Below are positions 57,301-64,000 of a stretch of 64,000 bases of DNA, piece after piece. Source of the stretch: Mycobacterium lacus (GTDB taxonomy: Bacteria; Actinomycetota; Actinomycetes; Mycobacteriales; Mycobacteriaceae); NCBI RefSeq assembly GCF_010731535.1, contig NZ_AP022581.1:1807952-1871951 (forward strand), given 5' to 3'. The translations under genes were made by a program, and so were the position numbers. The notes beneath the pieces are model-generated. The model was given only the letters and a program-made list of their open reading frames with translations, searched no databases and was not told where the DNA came from. The number at the start of each line of letters is the position of its first letter. Position 1 is the stretch's first letter.

Positions 57301-57959
57301 CGCCTTCCCGCACAGCCTCGGCAGCTAATCCTTGCGAATGTCGAGGTGGCGTTCGAGCAATCCCCAAGGACCGCTACTAGTCGCCGCGGTCCGGCGGCAT
57401 CTATTGGGTGCGCTCTAATTCACCACGCCCCGAGCGAGGCGTGTTCCTGTTGCCAGAAATGGCGCCGGCTGCTCGTCGCCAAGCCACGTCGCTGCATGGA
57501 ATGAGGGTTTGGAAAGGGATAAACGTCGATCGCCACCCGACCACCGCCAGCTAGGGATCTCCTGCCGCTGCGTGGGTTCGGCCCAACTGGCTTCGGTTAT
57601 CGCTTCGGCCGGATACTCTTGGTCATGCCGAAGCTGGGGCCAGAGGGGTGCCCGCGCCTGGCAAATTCGCTAGGTGGCCTCATCCCAGTTAGCGCAACCA
57701 CGGCGGCACTCCCGTAAGTGCCCCGGCCGTGACGGGAGGTGGCGTGGACTGGCCGAATTGATACCGCCTGTACGAAAACGATGACCGTTTCCCTCCGATC
57801 CGGTCGCGGCACTCCTGCCGCCGTTTGAATCGGCTGGCGCCGAGCACCTACAGCACACAGCGCAGCCATGGCGCACGTGCTAGGGGCAGCACCCCGACTT
57901 AATCACGGCGGCCAAGGTCCCGTAGCTGGGTCGGACTATCCGTATTGAGGAGAAGTTCG
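57301..57959. other. Intergenic region eccA5 / first shrunken PE gene
   Basis: About 660 bases without a supportable gene. The central part (57601-57812) is related to 60903-61110 further right, so it belongs to a duplicated PE/PPE unit. No lppT-like gene is seen. A ribosome-binding site (GAGGAGAAG) precedes the shrunken PE gene. Confidence 0.55.
57601..57812 (+). repeat. Duplicated upstream module of PE/PPE unit, copy A
   Basis: It aligns by eye with 60903-61110. Shared blocks in order are GGCCGGATAC, GAGGGGTG, C(C)TCATCCC, a CCCGT...GTGCCC...GGCCGTGA block, and a final CCGATCCG...GGC. Divergence is clear, so the duplication is old. Confidence 0.6.
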
Positions 57960-58037
57960 ATGTGTTTCGTTGTGACACAACCGGAATCGCCGGCCTCAAC
58001 GGCCGGTGAAGCCGCCAACTCGGTCGCGGCCGGCTGA
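57960..58037 (+). pseudogene. Shrunken PE gene (25 codons): PE start fused in frame to PE end
   Basis: ATG 57960 after GAGGAGAAGTTCG. The product starts MCFVVTQPES, like the PE start MSFVTTQPEA, and ends GEAANSVAAG, like the PE end TEAANAAAAG. The whole helical hairpin between is deleted, yet the frame stays open to TGA 58035-58037. The Tyr of the YxxxE motif is lost. The intact PPE gene begins 13 bases later. Confidence 0.7.
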
Positions 58038-58050
58038 GGGGGTGTTGGCA

Positions 58051-59319
58051 ATGGATTTCGGAGCATTACCACCGGAAATCAATTCCCTGCGCATGTACTC
58101 CGGGCCGGGTTCGGCGCCGATGCTGGCAACTGTGACGGCCTGGGATGGGCTTGCGGCAGAGCTGCGTTCGACGGCAGCCGCGTACGAGACCGTGATCTCA
58201 ACACTGACCAGCGACGATTGGTTGGGGCCGGCGTCGGAGTCGATGGCGGCCGCAGTTGCCCCCTATCTGGCGTGGATGAACATCACCGGCATGCAGGCTG
58301 AGCAGACCGCCCGTCAGGCAGCCGCGGCTGCGGGTGCATTTGAGTCCGCGTTCGCCATGACGGTGCCCCCGGCCGAGGTGGCGGCTAACCGTGCTCAGTT
58401 GGCGGCGCTGGTCGCGACCAACCTTATCGGTCAGAACACGCCCGCGATCGCGGCGACCGAGGCCGCATACGGCGAAATGTGGGCGCAAGATGCGGCGGCG
58501 ATGTATGGCTATGCCGCCGGCTCTGCGGCGGCCTCGACGCTGCCGCCGTTTACCGAACCCGCGCAGACCACCGACCCGTCCGGGCAGGCCTCCCAGGCCG
58601 CGGCGGTCACCCATGCGGGCGGCCGTGCGGTGGGCAGCCTCACGCAGACGCAGTTGCCGCAACTCATGTCGGCGGTGCCGGCGAGCCTGCAAAAACTCGC
58701 ATCGCCAGCGGCGGCCTCGCCACTGGACGCCATTCCCGGGTCGGGCATCCTCGCCGACATCCTGAATTTCCTGGATGGAAACGATGGAAATCCCTACGGC
58801 ATCTTCTTGAGTTCCAACCTGGTGAACGGATTCACGTCGGCCGGGTACGTCAGCCCCGCCATCGTCGGCCCCGCCGTTTGGTCCGCAATGGCCGACTTCA
58901 ATGCGGTAGCACTGGGCGCACAGCAAGCCCCATTGCCACCCATGGGCTCCGGCGAAGGAAACCCGACGTGGATACCCGCGCTGTCGCCGGCCAGCCCCGA
59001 AAGCTTGCCGGTTCTGGGCGAGCTGACCGCGGGCTCGCCGGGGATGGGCGCGGTCTCGGCCGGCACGAACCAGGCGGCGTTGGTCGGGCGGTTGTCCGTG
59101 CCGCAGACCTGGACGGAGGCGACCGCGGTGGCGAACCACGCCGGCGCTGCGGCCCCAGGTGGCGGCTGGACCAGTTCCGCCGCTATCCCCGAAGCTGCGG
59201 CGGGCATGCCGGGGGTGCCCGGTATGCCCGCTCCCGGCATTTACGGGCACAGCTTCGGCAACGCTCCGCGATACGGATTTCGGCCGACGATCATGGGACG
59301 CCCACCAGCCGCTGGATGA
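58051..59319 (+). CDS. PPE family protein, PPE-SVP subgroup, tandem copy 1
   Basis: 422 residues from ATG 58051 (an in-frame start at 58006 lies inside the shrunken PE gene). N terminus [23 protein letters not shown] turn DDWLGPAS. PPE domain end [20 protein letters not shown]. The middle has the segment AIPGSGILADILNFLDGNDG, also present in the next PPE gene. SVP motif VGRLSVPQTWTEA. C terminus YGFRPTIMGRPPAAG. It looks functional although its PE partner is reduced to 25 codons, so it must pair with another PE or be unpaired. Confidence 0.9.
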   Translation: MDFGALPPEINSLRMYSGPGSAPMLATVTAWDGLAAELRSTAAAYETVISTLTSDDWLGPASESMAAAVAPYLAWMNITGMQAEQTARQAAAAAGAFESAFAMTVPPAEVAANRAQLAALVATNLIGQNTPAIAATEAAYGEMWAQDAAAMYGYAAGSAAASTLPPFTEPAQTTDPSGQASQAAAVTHAGGRAVGSLTQTQLPQLMSAVPASLQKLASPAAASPLDAIPGSGILADILNFLDGNDGNPYGIFLSSNLVNGFTSAGYVSPAIVGPAVWSAMADFNAVALGAQQAPLPPMGSGEGNPTWIPALSPASPESLPVLGELTAGSPGMGAVSAGTNQAALVGRLSVPQTWTEATAVANHAGAAAPGGGWTSSAAIPEAAAGMPGVPGMPAPGIYGHSFGNAPRYGFRPTIMGRPPAAG

Positions 59320-59338
59320 TCCGGGGGAGATCCCCGCG

Positions 59339-59410
59339 ATGTTGGTGATCGGTGCCGACTCGCATGCGGCCACCGAGGCCAACAAGGCCCGTTGGTTAGG
59401 GGTCGGTTGA
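59339..59410 (+). pseudogene. PE 3'-end relic (23 codons)
   Basis: The short frame MLVIGADSHAATEANKARWL matches the end of a PE protein (FVNTL...[10 protein letters not shown]). Tyr of the export motif is His here (SHAATE). The PE start is gone. It ends 25 bases before the next PPE gene, in the place where a PE gene is expected. Confidence 0.55.
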
Positions 59411-59435
59411 AGGTCGGTTAAAGGAGGTGCAGGCA

Positions 59436-60659
59436 ATGGATTTCGGAGCGCTCCCGCCCGAAGTCAACTCCCTGCGCATGTATTCGGGGCCCGGCTCGGC
59501 GCCAATGCTGGCTGCTCTGACGGCCTGGGATGGCCTTGCCGCGGAAATGCATTTGACCGCAACGGCATACGAATCGGTCATCTCGGCTTTGGTCAGCGAA
59601 GGCTGGCTGGGGCCGGCATCGTCCGCGATGGCGGCCGCGGCCGCCCCGTATGTGACGTGGATGAGCGTCACGGGCCTGCAGGCCGCCCAGACTGCCAGTC
59701 AGGCCGCGGCGGCTGCGGCGGCTTTTGAGGCCGCGTTCGCGATGACGGTGCCGCCGGCCGTGGTCGCGGCGAACCGTGCGCGATTGCTGGCGCTGGTGGC
59801 CACCAATTTCCTGGGCATCAACACACCAGCGATCGCGGCTACCGAGGCCGAATACGCCGAGATGTGGGCGCAGGATGCGACAGCGATGTACGGGTATGCC
59901 GCGAGTTCGGCGGAGGCCGCGGCGCTCACACCGTTTACGGAACCGGCGCAGACCACCAACCCGTCCGGGCAGGCCGGCCAGGCCGCCGCGGTCACCCAAG
60001 CAGCCGGCGCTGCCGTGGGCAGCCTGACGCAGACGGAGCTGCCGCACCTCATGTCGGCGGTGCCGGCGAGCTTGCAAGGACTCGCGTCACCGGCTGCGGC
60101 CTCACCACTCGACGCCATTCCCGGGTCCGGCCTGCTCGCCGACATCCTGAATTTCCTGGATGGAAACGATGGAAACCCGTACGGGCTCTTCCTTAACTCC
60201 ACGTTGGTAAACGGTTTGGTGTCAGCCGGATACACCGCTCCCGGACTTATCATGCCTGCGGTCACGGGTGCGATGTCCGACATCAACGCCGTGGCCCTCG
60301 GCGGGGCGCCTGAGGTCGCTTTCCCGGTGATGGGCCCCGCTCCCGACGCCGCGTGGACTGGGGCGACGGTCGCCCAATCGGGTTTGGGGGGAGTGACGGC
60401 GGGTTCCAGCCAGGCGGCCTTGGTCGGGCGATTGTCTGTTCCGCCGAGCTGGACGGCGGCCATCGAGGTGGCAAAGCTCGCAGGTACCCCACTCCCGGGC
60501 GCCGGCTCGACTAGCACCATTGCGGTGCCGGAGGCAGGTGCGGGCATGCCCGGTGTGCCCGGTATGCCGGCTCCTGGTGTTTACTCGCATAGCTTCGGCA
60601 GTGGTCCTCGATACGGATTTCGGCCGACGATCATGGCGCGCCCACCGGCCGCCGGCTGA
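59436..60659 (+). CDS. PPE family protein, PPE-SVP subgroup, tandem copy 2
   Basis: 407 residues from ATG 59436, with AAAGGAGGTGCAGGCA before it (an excellent ribosome-binding site). N terminus [23 protein letters not shown] turn EGWLGPAS. PPE domain end EMWAQDATAMYGYAASSAEA. The middle AIPGSGLLADILNFLDGNDG is nearly identical to that of the preceding PPE gene. SVP motif [14 protein letters not shown] terminus YGFRPTIMARPPAAG. A tandem duplicate of 58051-59319. Confidence 0.9.
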   Translation: MDFGALPPEVNSLRMYSGPGSAPMLAALTAWDGLAAEMHLTATAYESVISALVSEGWLGPASSAMAAAAAPYVTWMSVTGLQAAQTASQAAAAAAAFEAAFAMTVPPAVVAANRARLLALVATNFLGINTPAIAATEAEYAEMWAQDATAMYGYAASSAEAAALTPFTEPAQTTNPSGQAGQAAAVTQAAGAAVGSLTQTELPHLMSAVPASLQGLASPAAASPLDAIPGSGLLADILNFLDGNDGNPYGLFLNSTLVNGLVSAGYTAPGLIMPAVTGAMSDINAVALGGAPEVAFPVMGPAPDAAWTGATVAQSGLGGVTAGSSQAALVGRLSVPPSWTAAIEVAKLAGTPLPGAGSTSTIAVPEAGAGMPGVPGMPAPGVYSHSFGSGPRYGFRPTIMARPPAAG

Positions 60660-61235
60660 CGAGAGTTGGCGGTTGTACATGACGAGCGAATGGTTAACCC
60701 CATATTTACAAGCTCGGTGTTGCCTTGCCCGCCTAGTGGGTTGACTCCCATCGCTTCGAGTGCCACGATGGGCTCCGCATGCACCTCGCTAGGTGAGGCG
60801 TCTGCACGGATACAGGCCACTGACCTCGAACGTCGAAAGACGCCCAGGGTCAGGACAGCTCTTCCCGGCTTAAGGGTTGAGCCCAAGTGGCTTCCGGCTT
60901 GACCGGCCGGATACGCCGTGTGGTGCCAAAGCTCTGACGAGAGGGGTGTCGCGTCCGGCTATTTGGCTGGTCCCTCATCCCCGATGTGCACCGCGTCGGC
61001 ATCCCCGTGTGCCCTGGCCGTGAGGAGGTGAGAAGCGAAGTGAGTCCCGGCGATAGTCCGTATTCGAGATCGACGACCATTTCGTTCCGATCCGACCCCG
61101 GCGCCGTTTTCGCATTCTGAACCGGTTATTCCGAAGGCTTTATTTCACGCGTCCGCCTCGCGGTCTCGTGTGAATAGTTCGCGCGGAAATGGCTACCGGC
61201 CCGGGTTGGATTTCTTCCGGTAAGGATTTAGCCCG
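60660..61235. other. Intergenic region before the third shrunken PE gene
   Basis: About 576 bases without a supportable gene. Positions 60903-61110 are the second copy of the duplicated upstream module, and 61171-61182 is a TGAATAGTTCGC motif. The PE gene starts at 61236. Confidence 0.5.
60903..61110 (+). repeat. Duplicated upstream module of PE/PPE unit, copy B
   Basis: Related to 57601-57812 (see that entry). The distance to the following PE start is similar (about 330 versus 360 bases). Confidence 0.6.
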
Positions 61236-61418
61236 ATGTCGTTTGTGATGACGCATCCACCGGGCTTAGCTGCGGCCGCCAGCGCCTTGGATGGCGTGGG
61301 ATCAGCGCTGGCCGCTCACGAGCTGCTGGTCACTGTTGTAAACACCAGCGCAGGTTCATATGCGGCAACCGAGGCCGCCAACGCCACTTCAGCCAGCAAA
61401 CAAGGAGATCGACGATGA
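61236..61418 (+). pseudogene. Shrunken PE gene (60 codons) overlapping its PPE gene by ATGA
   Basis: Starts [20 protein letters not shown], a normal PE start, and continues [20 protein letters not shown], where about 40 central residues are deleted in frame. It ends [20 protein letters not shown] with the Tyr-x3-Glu export motif kept. The stop overlaps the next ATG (ATGA at 61415-61418), so it still couples translation to the PPE gene. It could still be translated, but the PE hairpin is too short for a normal PE-PPE interface. Confidence 0.65.
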
Positions 61419-62635
61419 CCGCCGCACTGGATTTCGCAACGCTGCCGCCCGAAATCAACTCCGCGCGGATGTACTCCGGAGCAGGCTCGGGCCCCATGTT
61501 GGCCGCCGCGTCGGCCTGGAGCGGATTGGCTGCAGAACTGCGTGCCACCGCGCTGTCCTACGGTTCGGTGCTCACGGCGCTGACCAGCGAAGAATGGCAC
61601 GGACCGGCATCCGCGTCGATGGCGGCCGCGGCCATGCCCTACGTCACCTGGATGAGTACCACGTCCGTGCAAGCCGAACAGACCGCCGCGCAGGCCACGG
61701 CCGCGGCGGCAGCCTACGAAACGGCGTTCGCCGCAACCGTGCCGCCACCGGTCGTCGCCGCCAACCGAGCCCAGCTGATGGCATTGATCGCGACCAACAT
61801 TCTGGGCCAGAACGCCCCCGCGATCGCGGCCACCGAGGCGCAGTACGCCGAAATGTGGGCCCAAGACGCGGCGGCCATGTACGGCTACGCGGGGTCCTCG
61901 GCGGTCGCTACCCAACTGAGCCCGTTCGCCGAGCCCCAGCAGACCACCAACGCGACCGGGCTTGCCGCGCAGTCGGCCGCGGTCGCCCAAGCCAGCGCGA
62001 CAGCCGCGGGCAACCAGCAGTCGACGCTCTCACAGGTGATGTCGGCGATCCCCAACCTGTTGCAAGGACTCTCGTCGTCCGGTTTGTCGCCCTCGTCAGG
62101 GCAGTCGGGAATTCTGGGCATGTTGGGTTCCGAACCCACCTGGCTACAGGAACTGCTGCAGGAACTAGCGACCCTGTTGGATCCCAACTCGAATTTCTGG
62201 AACACGATAGCGTCGTCCGGGCTTTTCCTGCCGAGTAACACGATTGCGCCTTTTCTAGGCTTGCTCGGCGGTGCGGCAGCCGCGAACGCGGCCGAGGAGG
62301 GCATCGAAGCGGCTGGGGCTGGCGGGGTCGCTACCGCGCTGGTAGGCCCAGCCACGCCCACCGGCGGGCTGGGCGGCCTGGTATCGGGTGGTTTGGGCAA
62401 CGCGGGCGCCGTCGGCGCGCTGTCGGTACCCCCAAGCTGGACCGCTGCAGCACCATTGACCAGCCCCCTAGCCTCCGCGTTGGGCGGCACACCCATGGTT
62501 GCGCCCCCTCCAACGGTGGCAGCCGGCATGCCCGGGATGCCATTCGGCAACATGGCCGGCCAAGGATTTGGCCGGGCTCTCCCTCAATACGGCTTCCGGC
62601 CGACGTTCGTCGCGCGACCTCCCGCTGCCGGATAG
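61415..62635 (+). CDS. PPE family protein, PPE-SVP subgroup
   Basis: 406 residues from ATG 61415. N terminus [20 protein letters not shown], with a few extra residues before the PPE motif. PPE turn [11 protein letters not shown] domain end [21 protein letters not shown] middle region is rich in Ser/Gly ([19 protein letters not shown]). SVP motif [14 protein letters not shown] terminus [15 protein letters not shown]. It differs more from the two tandem copies to its left than they do from each other. Confidence 0.9.
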   Translation: MTAALDFATLPPEINSARMYSGAGSGPMLAAASAWSGLAAELRATALSYGSVLTALTSEEWHGPASASMAAAAMPYVTWMSTTSVQAEQTAAQATAAAAAYETAFAATVPPPVVAANRAQLMALIATNILGQNAPAIAATEAQYAEMWAQDAAAMYGYAGSSAVATQLSPFAEPQQTTNATGLAAQSAAVAQASATAAGNQQSTLSQVMSAIPNLLQGLSSSGLSPSSGQSGILGMLGSEPTWLQELLQELATLLDPNSNFWNTIASSGLFLPSNTIAPFLGLLGGAAAANAAEEGIEAAGAGGVATALVGPATPTGGLGGLVSGGLGNAGAVGALSVPPSWTAAAPLTSPLASALGGTPMVAPPPTVAAGMPGMPFGNMAGQGFGRALPQYGFRPTFVARPPAAG

Positions 62636-63536
62636 GCGGGGCCGCATTTGTCAACTGCGGCTAGTGGAAACTGGGGCCTTTCAGCACATTGGCAGTAATC
62701 GAACAGCCAGGTGGCAGCTGTTTTTGTGACGTACTTCATAACGTTGTGCGTACTCTTTCCAAAACCGATGGGAGAACGCGCCGTGCCAGTTAGCTACCAG
62801 GTCAGCGACGTCGATGCCGATGGGGCGGGTCGCGCCGCGGTTCCAGCAGGATGCGACTCGACTACGGCGTCCCCTGCTAGCGATGGCGCAGGCCGTCATC
62901 ATGCGGCCGTCGGTGCGGAAACAACGGTCATCGGAAAGCTCGCGGCCGGCGATCATTGGCCTGCCCGCAAACTCGGCGTGATTCGTAATAATCGTGGTTT
63001 GAACGCAAATTTAACGCCTCGAGTATTTCAAAATGGAACGAAAAGGGGTCGCAGAGTTCACGATCGACGCAGGAAGAAATGCTTTGACGGCGGTGTCGCC
63101 CGTTGGTGATTTTCGTCATTCTGTAGGCAGGTGAATCGGTCGCGATCCGTTGCCTGACGGATGGCAATCATGGCGATCGAACAGGGCTTATGGTGGAGTA
63201 ATGTGATAGCTGGTGGTTGGCCTCACCGACCACCGGCGAGGGGTGACACCGAGTTTTTACGTTGCGATTACCTGAGCGGAACGCAACGCAAATAAACCAT
63301 GCTGAGGATGATCGCTACATCAGGTTCGGAGAACCCGAAGCGGGGCAGAACGCGAGCCGTAAGAGATTTTTTGTGTGGGGGAATACGCGCATCTGTTGAC
63401 ATCAAATAAGTAAGATTGACGGGAAGCGAACATTGGGCTATTTGGTGAACTCGATAGGAGCTCGTCCTGATTTGTGGGCAGCCCGTCGGGGGCGTGATTA
63501 CGATGGCGGCCATCGAGGGGACCGGAGGTAACAGAT
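62636..63536. other. Intergenic region with an Esx-like relic
   Basis: About 900 bases without an intact gene. An esxN-like relic lies at 62783-62968. The rest, including 63110-63536, has lower GC than its surroundings and no recognisable gene. A ribosome-binding site (CCGGAGGTAACAG) precedes the last PPE gene. Confidence 0.5.
62783..62968 (+). pseudogene. EsxN-like (Mtb9.9 subfamily) relic
   Basis: From GTG 62783, after GGGAGAACGCGCC, the frame reads VPVSYQVSDVDADGAGRAAV, comparable to EsxN MTINYQFGDVDAHGATIRAQ. Later it reads KLAAGDHW, comparable to VLAAGDFW before the W-G-G turn. The stretch between does not match, which suggests compensating frameshifts, and nothing matches after the turn. 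The open frame continues to 63109 without Esx features. No EsxM-like gene precedes it. Confidence 0.45.
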
Positions 63537-64000
63537 ATGGATTTTGGGGCGCTACCGCCGGAGATTAACTCGGGGCGAATGTATGTGGGTCCGGGTTCGG
63601 GGCCCCTGTTGGCCGCGGCCGCGGCCTGGGACGCGTTGGCCGCCGAATTGCAGTCCACAGCGGCTTCCTACGGGTCGACCATCGAGAGCCTGACCGTCGG
63701 GCCGTGGACGGGTCCCTCCTCGATCGCGATGGCGTCCGCAGTGGCGCCGTATGTGGCGTGGATTGGTGCCACGGGCGCTCAGGCCGAGCAGGCTGCCACC
63801 CAGGCCCGGTTGGCCGCGGGTGCCTATGAGGCGGCGTTTGCGGCCACCGTACCCCCACCGGTGATCGCGGCCAACCGCGCGTTGTTGATGACGTTGATCG
63901 CCACCAATATCTTCGGGCAGAACACCCCCGCGATCGCAGCCACCGAAGCCCAGTACGCGGAGATGTGGGCCCAAGACGCCGCCACCATGTATTCGTATGC
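63537..64000 (+). CDS. PPE family protein (3' end outside window)
   Basis: Starts at ATG 63537 after CCGGAGGTAACAGAT. The 154 visible codons carry the PPE domain: [20 protein letters not shown], turn GPWTGPSS, and the end [13 protein letters not shown]. The frame runs off the right edge. No PE gene directly precedes it. Confidence 0.9.
   Translation, partial: MDFGALPPEINSGRMYVGPGSGPLLAAAAAWDALAAELQSTAASYGSTIESLTVGPWTGPSSIAMASAVAPYVAWIGATGAQAEQAATQARLAAGAYEAAFAATVPPPVIAANRALLMTLIATNIFGQNTPAIAATEAQYAEMWAQDAATMYSY

Noticed and set aside
57597..57876. Minus-strand frames of 68-90 codons after eccA5
   Set aside because: They overlap the duplicated upstream module and have no protein-like features.
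60520..60902. Plus-strand frames after the second tandem PPE gene, considered as an lppT-like lipoprotein
   Set aside because: No lipobox or signal peptide can be seen; lppT is taken as absent from this window.

Overview
The window is high-GC DNA from a slow-growing mycobacterium that carries PE/PPE and PE_PGRS genes. From about 8.1 kb to 57.3 kb the gene order follows, as I remember it, the M. tuberculosis H37Rv stretch Rv1758 (cut1) to Rv1798 (eccA5), with near-identical protein lengths for many genes. The window is not M. tuberculosis itself. IS6110 is absent, several genes are added, and cyp144 and other genes survive only as relics. A relative from the M. kansasii / M. riyadhense / M. 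lacus / M. shinjukuense part of the genus is likely, but the species cannot be read from this sequence alone.

Layout. Positions 1-8.1 kb hold the end of an MmpL transporter gene, an FAD monooxygenase / DUF4389 / methyltransferase group, an orphan PPE gene and a two-gene MacB/FtsX-type ABC exporter. Positions 8.1-12.5 kb hold a full-length cutinase, a WS/DGAT acyltransferase, the Rv1761c/Rv1762c-like pair, a ferredoxin relic and a small membrane protein. Positions 12.8-18.1 kb are a decay zone. It has a tetR relic cut by a 1,628-bp ISL3-type element with an 8-bp target duplication, a DUF2652 gene, a second tetR relic beside a methyltransferase, and a three-gene nitrile hydratase / thiocyanate hydrolase cluster in which every subunit gene is broken. 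Positions 18.2-19.4 kb carry a CsoR-family regulator, a DUF302 protein and an AhpD-like protein with three operator-like palindromes. Then come a PE_PGRS gene (19.6-21.5 kb), a metabolic block (PLP enzyme, M28-type peptidase, gulonolactone dehydrogenase, second WS/DGAT), and an IclR-controlled catabolic cluster (BBE-type flavoenzyme and DAPG-hydrolase-like protein). These are followed by a cyp144 relic, an isochorismatase-family hydrolase, the Rv1778c-Rv1780-like genes, and malQ coupled to a SnoaL-like gene.

Positions 37.6-57.3 kb are a complete ESX-5 type VII secretion locus: eccB5-eccC5, cyp143 and its ferredoxin, PPE25, PE18, PPE26, PE19, esxM, esxN, espG5, eccD5, mycP5, eccE5, eccA5. EccB5/C5/D5/E5 form the membrane complex, MycP5 is the mycosin, EccA5 the cytosolic AAA ATPase, EspG5 the PE/PPE chaperone, and PE/PPE/Esx proteins are the cargo. 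No PPE27-like gene lies between PPE26 and PE19. From 57.3 kb to the right edge is a run of four PPE genes. Three of them are preceded by a PE gene shrunk to 23-60 codons, and the fourth follows an esxN-like relic.

The observations I rate highest are: the shrunken PE genes in front of intact PPE genes; the CstR-like regulator (Cys pair kept, Cu-binding His lost) with its palindromes beside a decayed thiocyanate hydrolase-type cluster; a 43-codon ORF overlapping the eccD5 start by ATGA; a perfect 12-bp-stem hairpin between esxN and espG5; and relics that have lost exactly their metal-binding residues (NHase alpha, cyp144, ferredoxin). I saw no tRNA, rRNA or CRISPR array.
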